Source: Cupriavidus phytohabitans
GTDB taxonomy: Bacteria > Pseudomonadota > Gammaproteobacteria > Burkholderiales > Burkholderiaceae
Direction: 5' to 3'
Assembly (NCBI RefSeq): GCF_000426345.1
Contig: NZ_AUFE01000061.1
Coordinates: 1 to 32,543, forward strand
Length of the DNA stretch: 32,543 nucleotides
The position numbers and the translations under genes were made by a program. This document shows, piece after piece, positions 1 to 6,763 of this stretch. The notes under the pieces are model-generated. The model was not told the origin of the DNA and searched no databases. It saw only the letters and a program-made list of their open reading frames with translations. The first letter of the stretch is position 1. Every line of letters starts with the position of its first letter.

Positions 1-621
1 CTGCCCGGGGACTTCGCCATTGCCGCCGATCGGAATGGGGAATCCTACCGAGGCGGGCAAGGCAACCCCGACGCCGAAGGACCAGTGCGCGAGCGCCGTC
101 AGTCCCCCGAACTTCCCGGAGTACTTGACGGTGTTGTCCGCGCGGTAGTTGGGCCCGGATTGCATGACGACCGGCTCATACTGTGTGGCATAGGCGGTCG
201 GAGAGAAGTTGGCCAGCGCCTCGAACATCGAGGTGTATTGCCGGCCAAGGCTGACCTGGCCGAAACGGTCGCTTTGGACGCCCACGTATGCCTGGCGGCC
301 GAACAGCCGGCCGCTTTGCTGCGACAAGCCGTTGTCGATGCCGAAGCCGCTTTCGAGCACGAAGAGAGCCTTGATGCCGCCACCAAGGTCTTCGTTGCCG
401 CGCAAGCCCCAGCGCGAGCCGGAGAGTCCGCCGGAAGTCAGCCGGTAGGCATCGTTGCCCTGTCCCGGGTTGAATCCGTTGGCGGCCGTCGGCACGACGC
501 CCGCGTGGTTGACGTATTCCAGGTTGGCGTCGATCACGCCGTACAGCGTGACGCTTGACTGCGCAAGGGTCGCCAGCGGCCATCCCAGCAGAGACGCCAG
601 GGCCGTCCTTTTCAGTGACAT
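1..621 (-). CDS. Gram-negative porin, 5' part (3' end outside window)
   Basis: Outer-membrane trimeric beta-barrel porin of the Burkholderiales type, allowing passive diffusion of small solutes. The frame runs from an ATG at 621 to the window edge, giving 207 residues. It starts with a signal peptide (MSLKRTALASLLGWPLATLAQ) followed by SSVTLYGVIDANLEYVN, the usual first strand of the family. Later come SRWGLRGNEDLGGGIKALF, the LFGRQAYVGVQSDRFGQVSLGRQ stretch in which LGRQ is typical, and YRADNTVKYSG. Family members are about 350-400 residues, so roughly half is missing to the left. A purine-rich stretch with repeated GGAGA lies just upstream of the ATG and serves as ribosome binding site. Family assignment is firm; the solute is unknown. 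Confidence 0.9.
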   Translation of the reverse strand, partial: MSLKRTALASLLGWPLATLAQSSVTLYGVIDANLEYVNHAGVVPTAANGFNPGQGNDAYRLTSGGLSGSRWGLRGNEDLGGGIKALFVLESGFGIDNGLSQQSGRLFGRQAYVGVQSDRFGQVSLGRQYTSMFEALANFSPTAYATQYEPVVMQSGPNYRADNTVKYSGKFGGLTALAHWSFGVGVALPASVGFPIPIGGNGEVPGQ

Positions 622-673
622 GCTGTTCTCCTCTCTCCTCTCTTCTCTCTTTTCTTGGGTGCAGCCACAACTT

Positions 674-707
674 CATGCTTTGCATGCCGGACCTTGCAGC
701 ATGCTGC
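674..707. repeat. Two short palindromes upstream of the porin
   Basis: CATGC-TTT-GCATG (674-686) and the perfect 12-bp palindrome GCAGCATGCTGC (696-707) lie 53-86 bases upstream of the porin start codon, where a promoter or operator would be expected. No convincing -35/-10 pair was found with them. A regulatory role is only a suggestion from position and symmetry. Confidence 0.3.
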
Positions 708-885
708 CGGACAACCGTTCGAGCTTAGGAGCGCAGCCCGTTTCCCGCCAGCAACCGATGACCGGAAGCCGTGGGAAACACACAGTAATGTCGGCTAATT
801 GCGACAGTCGCCGGCCGGGCGCCATCAAGAGCTGGCAGGGGAACGGGCTTGAACGCGATGGGCGCAGGCAGGGCGCCAGGGCGAC

Positions 886-1116
886 TTACCACTGCTGCTG
901 CTTGCTGCCCTTGATGTTGCCCGCTACGCCGCCAGCCACGGCGCCGATCGCCGCGCCGGTCCAGCCGCTACCTCCCGCTATGGCCGCAATGCCCGCACCC
1001 GCGGCGGCGCCGATGCCGGCACCGGTCACGGTGCCTTGCTGCTGCGGTGTCATATTCGTGCATCCGGCAGCACCTGCGACGACCAGCGCCGCACCAATCA
1101 GTTGGAGTCGTTTCAT
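886..1116 (-). CDS. Small glycine-zipper lipoprotein
   Basis: A 76-residue envelope lipoprotein. The N-terminus MKRLQLIGAALVVAGAAGC is a lipoprotein signal with a slightly loose lipobox (AAG-C), Cys19 being the lipidated residue. The rest is a glycine-zipper domain: GTVTGAGIGAAAGAGIAAIAGG, then GWTGAAIGAVAGGVAGNIKG, with Gly/Ala every three or four residues that could form two packed helices in a membrane. The tail KGSKQQQW is polar. It lies 9 bases downstream of the secreted-protein gene ending at 1126, so the two are probably one transcript. Related small proteins (glycine zipper 2TM, Slp/YmgG-like) are often linked to envelope stress or outer-membrane stability, but no specific function can be read here. 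Confidence 0.8.
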   Translation of the reverse strand: MKRLQLIGAALVVAGAAGCTNMTPQQQGTVTGAGIGAAAGAGIAAIAGGSGWTGAAIGAVAGGVAGNIKGSKQQQW

Positions 1117-1125
1117 GGCGTCACC

Positions 1126-1506
1126 TTACTTCTTGGTCTGCAGACCGGGAACAACCATTTCGAACCAGATCGTTTCAATGACCGGCCGCTGCAACTGGTC
1201 AGGATGTGTCGCGTACCAGCGATCCACGCCCTGGCGCACCGAGTCGAGCGAATGGCCCCTGAGCCCTCTTGCAAAGCGCGGAACGATGCTTTGCGAGTCA
1301 GGCGGCGGCTTGCCTTCGTGATAGGCGATATCGACCTGGACCACATTGGCAATGCCTACGAGGTAGGCTTTTTTTGTCTGTTCGGAGGAATCTGTCCACT
1401 GCTTGCCGGTGATCAGCGGGACTTCATCCGCGCGGGAGCCAGTCGCCAATGTCAACGTCATCAGTGCCGCAGCCATCACTGCGAGCCGGCTCAGTCTTCT
1501 CGCCAT
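1126..1506 (-). CDS. Small secreted protein of unknown function
   Basis: A 126-residue protein with a clear Sec signal peptide (MARRLSRLAVMAAALMTLTLATGSRA, cleavage likely before DEVPL). The mature part of about 100 residues has no cysteines. It includes LITGKQWTDSSEQTKKAYLVGIANVVQVDIAYHEG and VRQGVDRWYATHPDQLQRPVIETIWFEMVVPGL. The phrase W-x6-KKAYLVG resembles small periplasmic proteins whose genes often sit beside glycine-zipper lipoproteins in Burkholderiaceae, and that is the arrangement here (9-base gap). The ATG at 1506 is preceded by GGGAGA at good spacing. I do not recognise a catalytic motif; a role in the envelope together with its neighbour is inference. Confidence 0.75.
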   Translation of the reverse strand: MARRLSRLAVMAAALMTLTLATGSRADEVPLITGKQWTDSSEQTKKAYLVGIANVVQVDIAYHEGKPPPDSQSIVPRFARGLRGHSLDSVRQGVDRWYATHPDQLQRPVIETIWFEMVVPGLQTKK

Positions 1507-1617
1507 TGCAGTCTCCCTCAGCGGTTGCCGCTACCCCACGGGGCGGGTGCGTTTCTTCATATTAGTCTCTGTATGGTGTCTGCAGGGCCACCGTGTCTGC
1601 TGGGCGCGCCTGACGCT

Positions 1618-1752
1618 TCAGTACAACACGTCCAGCTCTTCGAACAACTCACTGTCCTTTTGCGCCGCCGAGCGCGCGCGGCCCCGGATCTCCTGCAGCA
1701 GGCAGTCGGTGAAACACTGCGCCGCGGGACTGCGTACCGCGTTGTGGCGCGG
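1618..1752 (-). pseudogene. C-terminal remnant of a LysR-type regulator
   Basis: On the minus strand the frame ending with TGA at 1620-1618 reads PRHNAVRSPAAQCFTDCLL and ends AAQKDSELFEELDVLY. This matches the extreme C-terminus of LysR-type regulators, where a SPAAQ-x-F-x-D-x-L segment forms the last helix of the effector domain. Nothing recognisable of the rest of the effector domain or of the DNA-binding domain lies upstream; the sequence switches to a different remnant at about 1750. The fragment is therefore treated as a decayed gene end. The assignment rests on about 40 residues. Confidence 0.45.
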
Positions 1753-1890
1753 CTCGCAGCCAGTGCCGAGGTGCACTACGACCGCCGCTACCCGGTGCTG
1801 GTCAACGATCCGGCCACCACGGAGCTGGCCCGCGAGCCGCCGCTGCGGCGACGGGCCACGAACGCGCCGGCCTGACAGAGATTTGCCGCA
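1753..1890 (+). pseudogene. Frameshifted fragment resembling an M20 (amidohydrolase/hippurate hydrolase) peptidase
   Basis: The plus strand reads ARLAASAEVHYDRRYPVLVN followed by DPATTELA. M20D peptidases have this pattern (A-x-V-x-Y-x-R-x-YPVxVND-PA-x-T) in their dimerisation domain. After TELARE the continuation AAAAATGHERAGLTE lies in another frame, suggesting a frameshift near 1835-1840. No metal-binding region is present. This is a short, probably dead fragment abutting the LysR remnant, consistent with an old deletion or rearrangement. The identification is by eye and tentative. Confidence 0.35.
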
Positions 1891-1958
1891 CGCACGGCCG
1901 CGTGGTGGTGGCTGGCGTCCTGTTGACGATTGGCGGAACCTCCGCCGGACTGACGCGT

Positions 1959-3302
1959 TCAGGCCAGTTCGCCCGAAGCCTGCGCCACCTCCGCGTGCTG
2001 CCCCTCCTCGGCATGTTCAGCCTTGCCACCCGGCAGCACCAGGTTCAGCGTCACTGCCACCAGCGATCCAACCGAGATACCCGAGCCGAATACTTCCTGC
2101 ACGAACAGCGGCAGCTTCGACAGCAGCTCCGGCCGGAAGGTCACCGCCAGTCCGCACCCGATCGACACGGCCACGATCAGCGTATTGCGCTGCGTGAATT
2201 CGATCCGGCTCAGCATGTTGATACCGCCCGAGACGATCATCGCGAACATCATCAGGCCGGCGCCGCCGAGCACAGGCTGGGGAATCGTCACCACCAGCGC
2301 GCCCAGCACCGGGAACAGCCCGGCCAGCAGCAGCATCACGCCGGTCAGCGCCACCACGTGGCGGCTGGCAACGCCGGTGAGCGACACCACGCCGACGTTC
2401 TGCGCGAAGGTCGACAGCGGCGGGCTCGAGATCAGCGCGGCAAAGGCGGAGCCGAAACCGTCGCACAGGATGCCGCGCGACAGCTTGTTGCCGGTGATCG
2501 GCGTCTGCGTGGCCGAGCCCAATGCCATGAAGGTGCCGGTGGATTCCACCGTCGTGACCAGGTAGGCAATCGCCATCGCAACGATGCCCGACACCGGGAA
2601 CGACAAGCCGAAATGCAGCGGTTGCGGCAGCGCCAGCACAGGCGCATTGCGCATCTGCGTGAAATCGACCAGCCCCAGCGCCAGGCAAAGCACGTAGCCG
2701 CCGAGGATGCCGATGACGATGGCCGAAGCCGAGATCATGCCCTTGCCCCACTGCACCATCGCGATCACCAGCGCCAGCACGAAGGCCGCAATCGCCAGGT
2801 TGCCGACCGCGCCATATTGCGGGCTGCCGCGGCCACCGGCGGCCCAGTCCACCGCGACCGGGATCAGCGACAGGCCGATCATGGTGACGACGACGCTGGT
2901 GACGGTATGGGGGAAGAGCTTGCGGATGGTCGGCATGAAATGGCTGCCGACGATCATCAGCAGAGAACCGACCAGCGCCGAGCCCAGGATGCCGGCGACG
3001 CCGTGCTCGGCGCCAACGCTGATGGCGGCGCCGACGAAGGAAAAGCTGGTGCCCATCACGCACGGCAGGCGAATGCCGACCGGCCCCACGCCCTTGCACT
3101 GGATAATGGTCACCACACCCGAGCCGATCAAGGCGGCATTCACCAGCGCAATGATTTCCACGGTCGGCAGCTTTAATGCCCCGCCTATCACCAGCGGCAC
3201 CGCAATAATGCCGCCGAGAGCGGCGAGCAAATGCTGAAGCGCCAGCAGCACGGTTGTGATGCGCGGCGGACGGTCTTCCACCTTGAACAGCAAAGGTGCC
3301 AT
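1959..3302 (-). CDS. NCS2-family purine/uracil permease
   Basis: A 447-residue inner-membrane nucleobase:cation symporter of the NCS2 (xanthine/uracil permease) family, importing a purine or pyrimidine base with protons. The family signature Q-N-x-G-x4-T is present as AQNVGVVSLTGVASRHV in the second half. The preceding YLVTTVESTGTFMALGSAT carries the conserved Glu of TM8 and is followed by LSRGILCDGFGSAFAAL. About 12-14 hydrophobic segments can be seen, and the length fits the family. The start MAPLLFKVEDRPP was chosen because AGGAGA lies just upstream (3305-3312) and because the 44 extra residues of the longer frame are not hydrophobic. UacT/XanQ-like purine bases are the likeliest substrates. 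A possible promoter and operator lie at 3433-3473. Confidence 0.92.
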   Translation of the reverse strand: MAPLLFKVEDRPPRITTVLLALQHLLAALGGIIAVPLVIGGALKLPTVEIIALVNAALIGSGVVTIIQCKGVGPVGIRLPCVMGTSFSFVGAAISVGAEHGVAGILGSALVGSLLMIVGSHFMPTIRKLFPHTVTSVVVTMIGLSLIPVAVDWAAGGRGSPQYGAVGNLAIAAFVLALVIAMVQWGKGMISASAIVIGILGGYVLCLALGLVDFTQMRNAPVLALPQPLHFGLSFPVSGIVAMAIAYLVTTVESTGTFMALGSATQTPITGNKLSRGILCDGFGSAFAALISSPPLSTFAQNVGVVSLTGVASRHVVALTGVMLLLAGLFPVLGALVVTIPQPVLGGAGLMMFAMIVSGGINMLSRIEFTQRNTLIVAVSIGCGLAVTFRPELLSKLPLFVQEVFGSGISVGSLVAVTLNLVLPGGKAEHAEEGQHAEVAQASGELA

Positions 3303-3432
3303 TAACGTCTCCTGTTTATGCGGGTGGATCTTTCCACCTTTTTCGTTTGTTCCGGGCCGGCCGGCATTTGCCGCCGGGAGGGGCAATGCGTGAGCGCGGA
3401 AGCATCGAAGCGGCTTCCGCGGCGCGCCCGGC

Positions 3433-3473
3433 ATGCTATCCGGAAAGTAAATGAAAAATCAATCCGTTTGATT
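3433..3473 (-). promoter_or_regulatory. Candidate promoter with overlapping inverted repeat for the NCS2 permease
   Basis: Reading the minus strand, TTGATT (3462-3457) and TAGCAT (3438-3433) are separated by 18 bases, a fair sigma-70 pair, leaving a leader of about 125 bases before the permease ATG. The -35 element is also one arm of AATCAA-tccgt-TTGATT (3457-3473), a 6-5-6 inverted repeat that could be an operator. The region is locally AT-rich. Evidence is sequence only. Confidence 0.4.
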
Positions 3474-3800
3474 ATTCTGGCGCCGTGATGCTATTGGGTT
3501 GCGAAATGGTGTATATAAGCTTCGTCCGGCAATATTTTGTCGGCCGATAATAACGGAAGCGGGCTCTTGTTGAAGGGAGACGGTAATCGCGAGTGACTGC
3601 GGCGGGCAATTCCGGCAGTCTTTCCTGTAGAATGAATAATCGGCGTGGATAATCGGCGCCGACATATATCTCCAGTGACAATGTCAGCGCCGCTTTGCCG
3701 GCATCGCGGCATTGCAGATCCTGCTACGACAATCTGTGTCGACAATGGTCCGGCCCGGAGAGTCAAGGCTTGCTTGCCGCTGTTGTCGCAGGCCGGCTGC
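3474..3800. other. Intergenic stretch without a recognised gene
   Basis: Between the permease control region and the small membrane ORF, no frame on either strand gives a recognisable protein. The first 200 bases are AT-rich compared with the rest of the window and include one imperfect inverted repeat (CCGGCAA-tatt-TTGTCGG, 3519-3542). Short open frames here look like chance. Confidence 0.4.
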
Positions 3801-4025
3801 TCAGAGCACGTCCGCCACCGCCATGGCGGCGGCGCAGCATGTGAGCGACAGAAGCGTCCACAATGCCAGCAGCAGGAAGTCGTCTGCTACCCGCGTGGCG
3901 CGATGCGGATGCTTGCCGGGGAAGGAGCGGGGTACGGCGTCGGCTGGCCGATAGCTGGTGATCTGCACGATGGGCTCCATGCGCTTTCGCGACGGTCGGG
4001 CTGGCCGCCGACTGCAGTCATTCAC
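3801..4025 (-). CDS. Possible small membrane protein
   Basis: An open frame of 74 codons. It is basic and polar at the N-terminus and ends with a convincing hydrophobic helix (DDFLLLALWTLLSLTCCAAA, then MAVADVL). An internal ATG at 3980 (MEPIVQITSYRPADAVPRSF) would give a neater 59-residue protein with one C-terminal transmembrane segment. Neither start has a clear ribosome binding site. I recognise no family. It lies between the di-haem protein gene and the permease gene, all on the minus strand, but intergenic gaps argue against a single operon. It may be a real single-span membrane protein or a chance frame. Confidence 0.35.
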   Translation of the reverse strand: MNDCSRRPARPSRKRMEPIVQITSYRPADAVPRSFPGKHPHRATRVADDFLLLALWTLLSLTCCAAAMAVADVL

Positions 4026-4097
4026 GGCAGTTGAGCGGCGCGGCTCCCGTTAGAGGAAGCATACGAAAGCGCCGCGCTCGCCGATCCCCGTTCGGCA

Positions 4098-4170
4098 CTG
4101 ATAGCCGCGTCGGCGTCCGTCTGACAGCAGTCCATCCCGCCCCAACCCACGGGATGGACCCCGCTATCAG
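4098..4170 (-). terminator. Nested inverted repeat just after the di-haem gene
   Basis: Outer arms CTGATAGC (4098-4105) and GCTATCAG (4163-4170) enclose inner arms GTCCATCCC (4130-4138) and GGGATGGAC (4151-4159). The structure begins 9 bases past the stop codon of the di-haem gene on the minus strand. The arms match perfectly, but no T-run follows in either direction, so it is either a factor-assisted terminator, an mRNA 3' stabiliser or a DNA cruciform site. Confidence 0.4.
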
Positions 4171-4179
4171 CGCTCTCCG

Positions 4180-6183
4180 CTAGCGTTGGAACGGATCGAG
4201 ATTGAGGAACGGCGTGAGGCCGCTGCTCGCGCCGCCCGCACCGACCGCGCCTATACATTCCGTGTTGTCCACGCCGTTCCCTGTGGTTCCGTCTTGCTCC
4301 AAGCCTCCGGTACCGTTGACCTTATGCCCTTGGGGGAAGCACAGCGAGGGGTGGTCGAACGGCGCTTTGCGATAGCGCACGCGGTCATCACCCAGGGCAA
4401 GCAGAAAAGCCACCAGGTCTAACTTTTGCTGCTCCGTCAGGCCGAGCGGTGCGATGCCACGATCCAGATTAGCCCTGTTCACGTCCGCGAAATCCCCGCC
4501 GCGGTTGTAGAAGTCGACCACCTGCATCAGGGTAGATTTGCCGCCATTATGGAAATACGGGCCGGTATACTCCAGATTGCGCAGACCTGGCGTCTTGAAG
4601 GCACCGTCAACAGCCACACGCTGGGTTGGGTCGACTGCCGTCTCCTTAGCGGTATCGAAGCCGTTGCCCAGCAAATGGGTCTTGCCCTGCTGCGCCATCC
4701 GCGTTTCAGAGAGCGGATTGCCGAACGGATCTGTGCCGCCTACACCGAGATCTTCTGTGGTCGGTTGCACGCCGATGTTGTAGAAGCCGTTGTCATAGAC
4801 AGCTTCCAGCCCATCCCCCATCGGCATCCGCCTGAGCCGCTGCCTGGTCACGCTGGAGAATGAGGCGGCAGTGAATTCAGAACCCGAGTGACAGAAGCCG
4901 CAACGCCCGGCCCCGGTGAAGACTCTGGCGCCGCGCAACTGCTGCTCATTCAGGGCTGTGGTCTGGCCCTCGAGGTAACGGTCCACCGGCGTGTCGTCGG
5001 CAATCAGGGTGGATTCGTAAAGATGAACGGCGAGGCCGAAGAAGAGCGCAAAGTTGGCCTCCATCTGGCTTACCTCGAATTTCCCGGTACTGCGCTTGAA
5101 CTGGCGCGGAGGCAACAGATCCATCGAGGCGAACTTCGCCTCATCCGCACCCGACATCTTCAACAGCGTCGGCGAGTTCCAGTACTCGGAGCGGAACGCC
5201 TTCTTGATCATCTCGGAGTAGGTCGGTACCTGATCCTTGCTGCGCAGTAACACCAGCGGGCCAAGCACGCTGTCGTCAGCCGCGATGACCTGGCCGGACA
5301 ACGGCCGCTGGCCAAGCAGCTTCTTGCCGAGCTTCATGAATGACCGTCCATTGCAACTCATTTCGACCGAACTCAGGGGAGGGCCGTCACTTTGCGACGC
5401 CAGGGAGGCGCCTGGAATGGCCAACTTGGCTTGCTTCACCACGCCGCCCTCATTCTTCCACACCAGGGCTTCCGGATTGCGCATGCCAAATGGGTCGCCG
5501 CCGTTGTACATGTTGTTGGCGCGCCCGTCCCAGAAGTTGCGGAAATTGAATACCGCATTGATGACAGAGGGAGTGTTGCGTCCGGTCACCTGGCGAGTGT
5601 TGATGCCGTTGATGTTGAAGCCCGTACCGCCGTGGAAGATGTCGTCGGAAACATTGGCGCAGGCATCGCCCGTGCTGCCTGTACCGGATTCAACGAAGTT
5701 CGCCGTGAACACCCCTTGCGAGCCGGAAACCTCGTTGACGTTCGAGAGTTGCGGCTGCGACTGGTTCACATCCACATGCTTGGTGAATCCGAAGTCTTCC
5801 GGCCTGAAGGTGTAGTTCGGCCGGCCGAGCTGGAAAGTTTTATCGCCGCCCAGCAGGCCTGGAGACAGCTGGTTCGTGATGCGGTTGTCGACACCGGCAT
5901 GGAAGTGGCAGCTTGCGCAAGAGGTCTTGTTGTCGCTGCCCACCTTCATGTCCCAGAACAGCGCCTTGCCGAGCTGGATGGCGGCCGCCTTGTCCTTGAC
6001 GAACTCGTCCAGGACTTCGGCGGGCGGACCCGGAACCGTAACGGTCTTGAGCGAACGCAGACCCGCCAATGGATCTACCACCTGGGCGTGCGGTGTCCGC
6101 GACGTCAGGCTTAGTGCGGCAGCCAGGATGGCAGCCATTAGCATTGGCCTGGCTAGGCCATTGCTGTTGTCATTGTTGAGCAT
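4180..6183 (-). CDS. Long di-haem cytochrome c peroxidase family protein
   Basis: A 667-residue periplasmic protein of the di-haem CcpA/MauG superfamily. It has a signal peptide (cleavage after PHAQ, near residue 34) and two c-type haem motifs, CASCH at 89-93 and CGFCH at 428-432. Typical family phrases follow: LGKALFWD (71-78) before haem 1, NTPSVINAVFNFRNFWDGRA (203-222), and the C-terminal FKTPGLRNLEYTGPYFHNGG (529-548), then LMQVVDFYNRGG. Classical CcpA is about 330 residues with roughly 150 between haems. Here the spacing is 339, so a large extra segment lies between them, plus a C-terminal tail with Cys615 and Cys643. The length recalls rubber oxygenase RoxA, but the haem positions differ and I do not claim that activity. 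The ATG at 6183 has GGGGAGAG upstream. It is likely a periplasmic redox enzyme; the substrate is unknown. Confidence 0.85.
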   Translation of the reverse strand: MLNNDNSNGLARPMLMAAILAAALSLTSRTPHAQVVDPLAGLRSLKTVTVPGPPAEVLDEFVKDKAAAIQLGKALFWDMKVGSDNKTSCASCHFHAGVDNRITNQLSPGLLGGDKTFQLGRPNYTFRPEDFGFTKHVDVNQSQPQLSNVNEVSGSQGVFTANFVESGTGSTGDACANVSDDIFHGGTGFNINGINTRQVTGRNTPSVINAVFNFRNFWDGRANNMYNGGDPFGMRNPEALVWKNEGGVVKQAKLAIPGASLASQSDGPPLSSVEMSCNGRSFMKLGKKLLGQRPLSGQVIAADDSVLGPLVLLRSKDQVPTYSEMIKKAFRSEYWNSPTLLKMSGADEAKFASMDLLPPRQFKRSTGKFEVSQMEANFALFFGLAVHLYESTLIADDTPVDRYLEGQTTALNEQQLRGARVFTGAGRCGFCHSGSEFTAASFSSVTRQRLRRMPMGDGLEAVYDNGFYNIGVQPTTEDLGVGGTDPFGNPLSETRMAQQGKTHLLGNGFDTAKETAVDPTQRVAVDGAFKTPGLRNLEYTGPYFHNGGKSTLMQVVDFYNRGGDFADVNRANLDRGIAPLGLTEQQKLDLVAFLLALGDDRVRYRKAPFDHPSLCFPQGHKVNGTGGLEQDGTTGNGVDNTECIGAVGAGGASSGLTPFLNLDPFQR

Positions 6184-6375
6184 ATCTCTCCCCTCACCGT
6201 AGGCAATTGCACCCCATGAATTCGAGCGGCCGTGTCGTGGTTCCCTTCCTCAACTGACCGCCTCCTGCCAGCATTGCTGTCGGTCTCTCCGGCATTGGCA
6301 TGCAGCCTGCAAGAGGCCGCCGGGGGGATCCGTCGCTATTAATTTTTAGGGGCCGCGGGATGTTCCATGGATTGC

Positions 6376-6399
6376 GTTATGTGCGGTACCGCACATAAC
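6376..6399. promoter_or_regulatory. Perfect 24-bp palindrome, likely operator
   Basis: The half-site GTTATGTGCGGT (6376-6387) is followed immediately by its exact reverse complement ACCGCACATAAC (6388-6399). A 12-bp perfect arm without spacer is far beyond chance in this length. It lies in the 580-base interval between two divergent genes, the di-haem gene (193 bases away) and the Bug-family gene (365 bases away), so it could serve either. Core TGCGGTACCGCA symmetry suits a dimeric regulator. The regulator is not identifiable from the window. Apart from this site and the promoter at 6664, I see nothing coding in 6184-6763. Confidence 0.6.
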
Positions 6400-6663
6400 T
6401 TTGTTAGCCAATTGAAACGCTCGCCAGCTCACTGGCAAGGCATGGTCCTGCGCCGGAAAACGTTGTCGCAAAAGGCGAGACGGGGAGTTGCCTGGCGCTG
6501 CGAGATCGTTGCGATGGCCAGCGCGATGGGATTCAAACTGGGAGTGGTAACAGACACCCAGCTTGAATCAGACATACATGGCAAGGTTTTTGCGTAGCCT
6601 GCGGCGCGCCTCATGCCGCGTCAGCCATTAGGGGTCGTCAACGTTGTCCGTACATACCCTCAG

Positions 6664-6691
6664 TTGACGATGAAATTCATGGGGATAAAAT
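6664..6691 (+). promoter_or_regulatory. Sigma-70 promoter of the Bug-family gene
   Basis: TTGACG (6664-6669) and TAAAAT (6686-6691) are separated by 16 bases, each matching the consensus at five of six positions. Transcription would begin near 6698, leaving a leader of about 65 bases before the ATG at 6764. The 50 bases around the -10 are markedly AT-rich for this genome. Confidence 0.6.
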
Positions 6692-6763
6692 CAGATTTAT
6701 TATTGTGAATAACGGCGGAGCCATGCGATCTGCTGGCACAGCCCGCAAACCGGAGACAGCCCC

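Noticed and set aside
1902..3176. Long plus-strand open frame of 424 codons opposite the permease
   Set aside because: It is rich in His, Arg and Gln, the usual antisense shadow of a hydrophobic membrane protein in GC-rich DNA; the minus strand encodes a clear NCS2 permease.
4180..6183. Calling the di-haem protein a rubber oxygenase (RoxA/RoxB)
   Set aside because: Size is similar, but the first haem motif is at residue 89 and the haem spacing is 339 residues, unlike what I know of RoxA; no other rubber-degradation gene is present.
6367..6597. 76-codon frame between the di-haem and Bug genes
   Set aside because: No ribosome binding site, no recognisable sequence, and it begins inside the regulatory region spanning the 24-bp palindrome.
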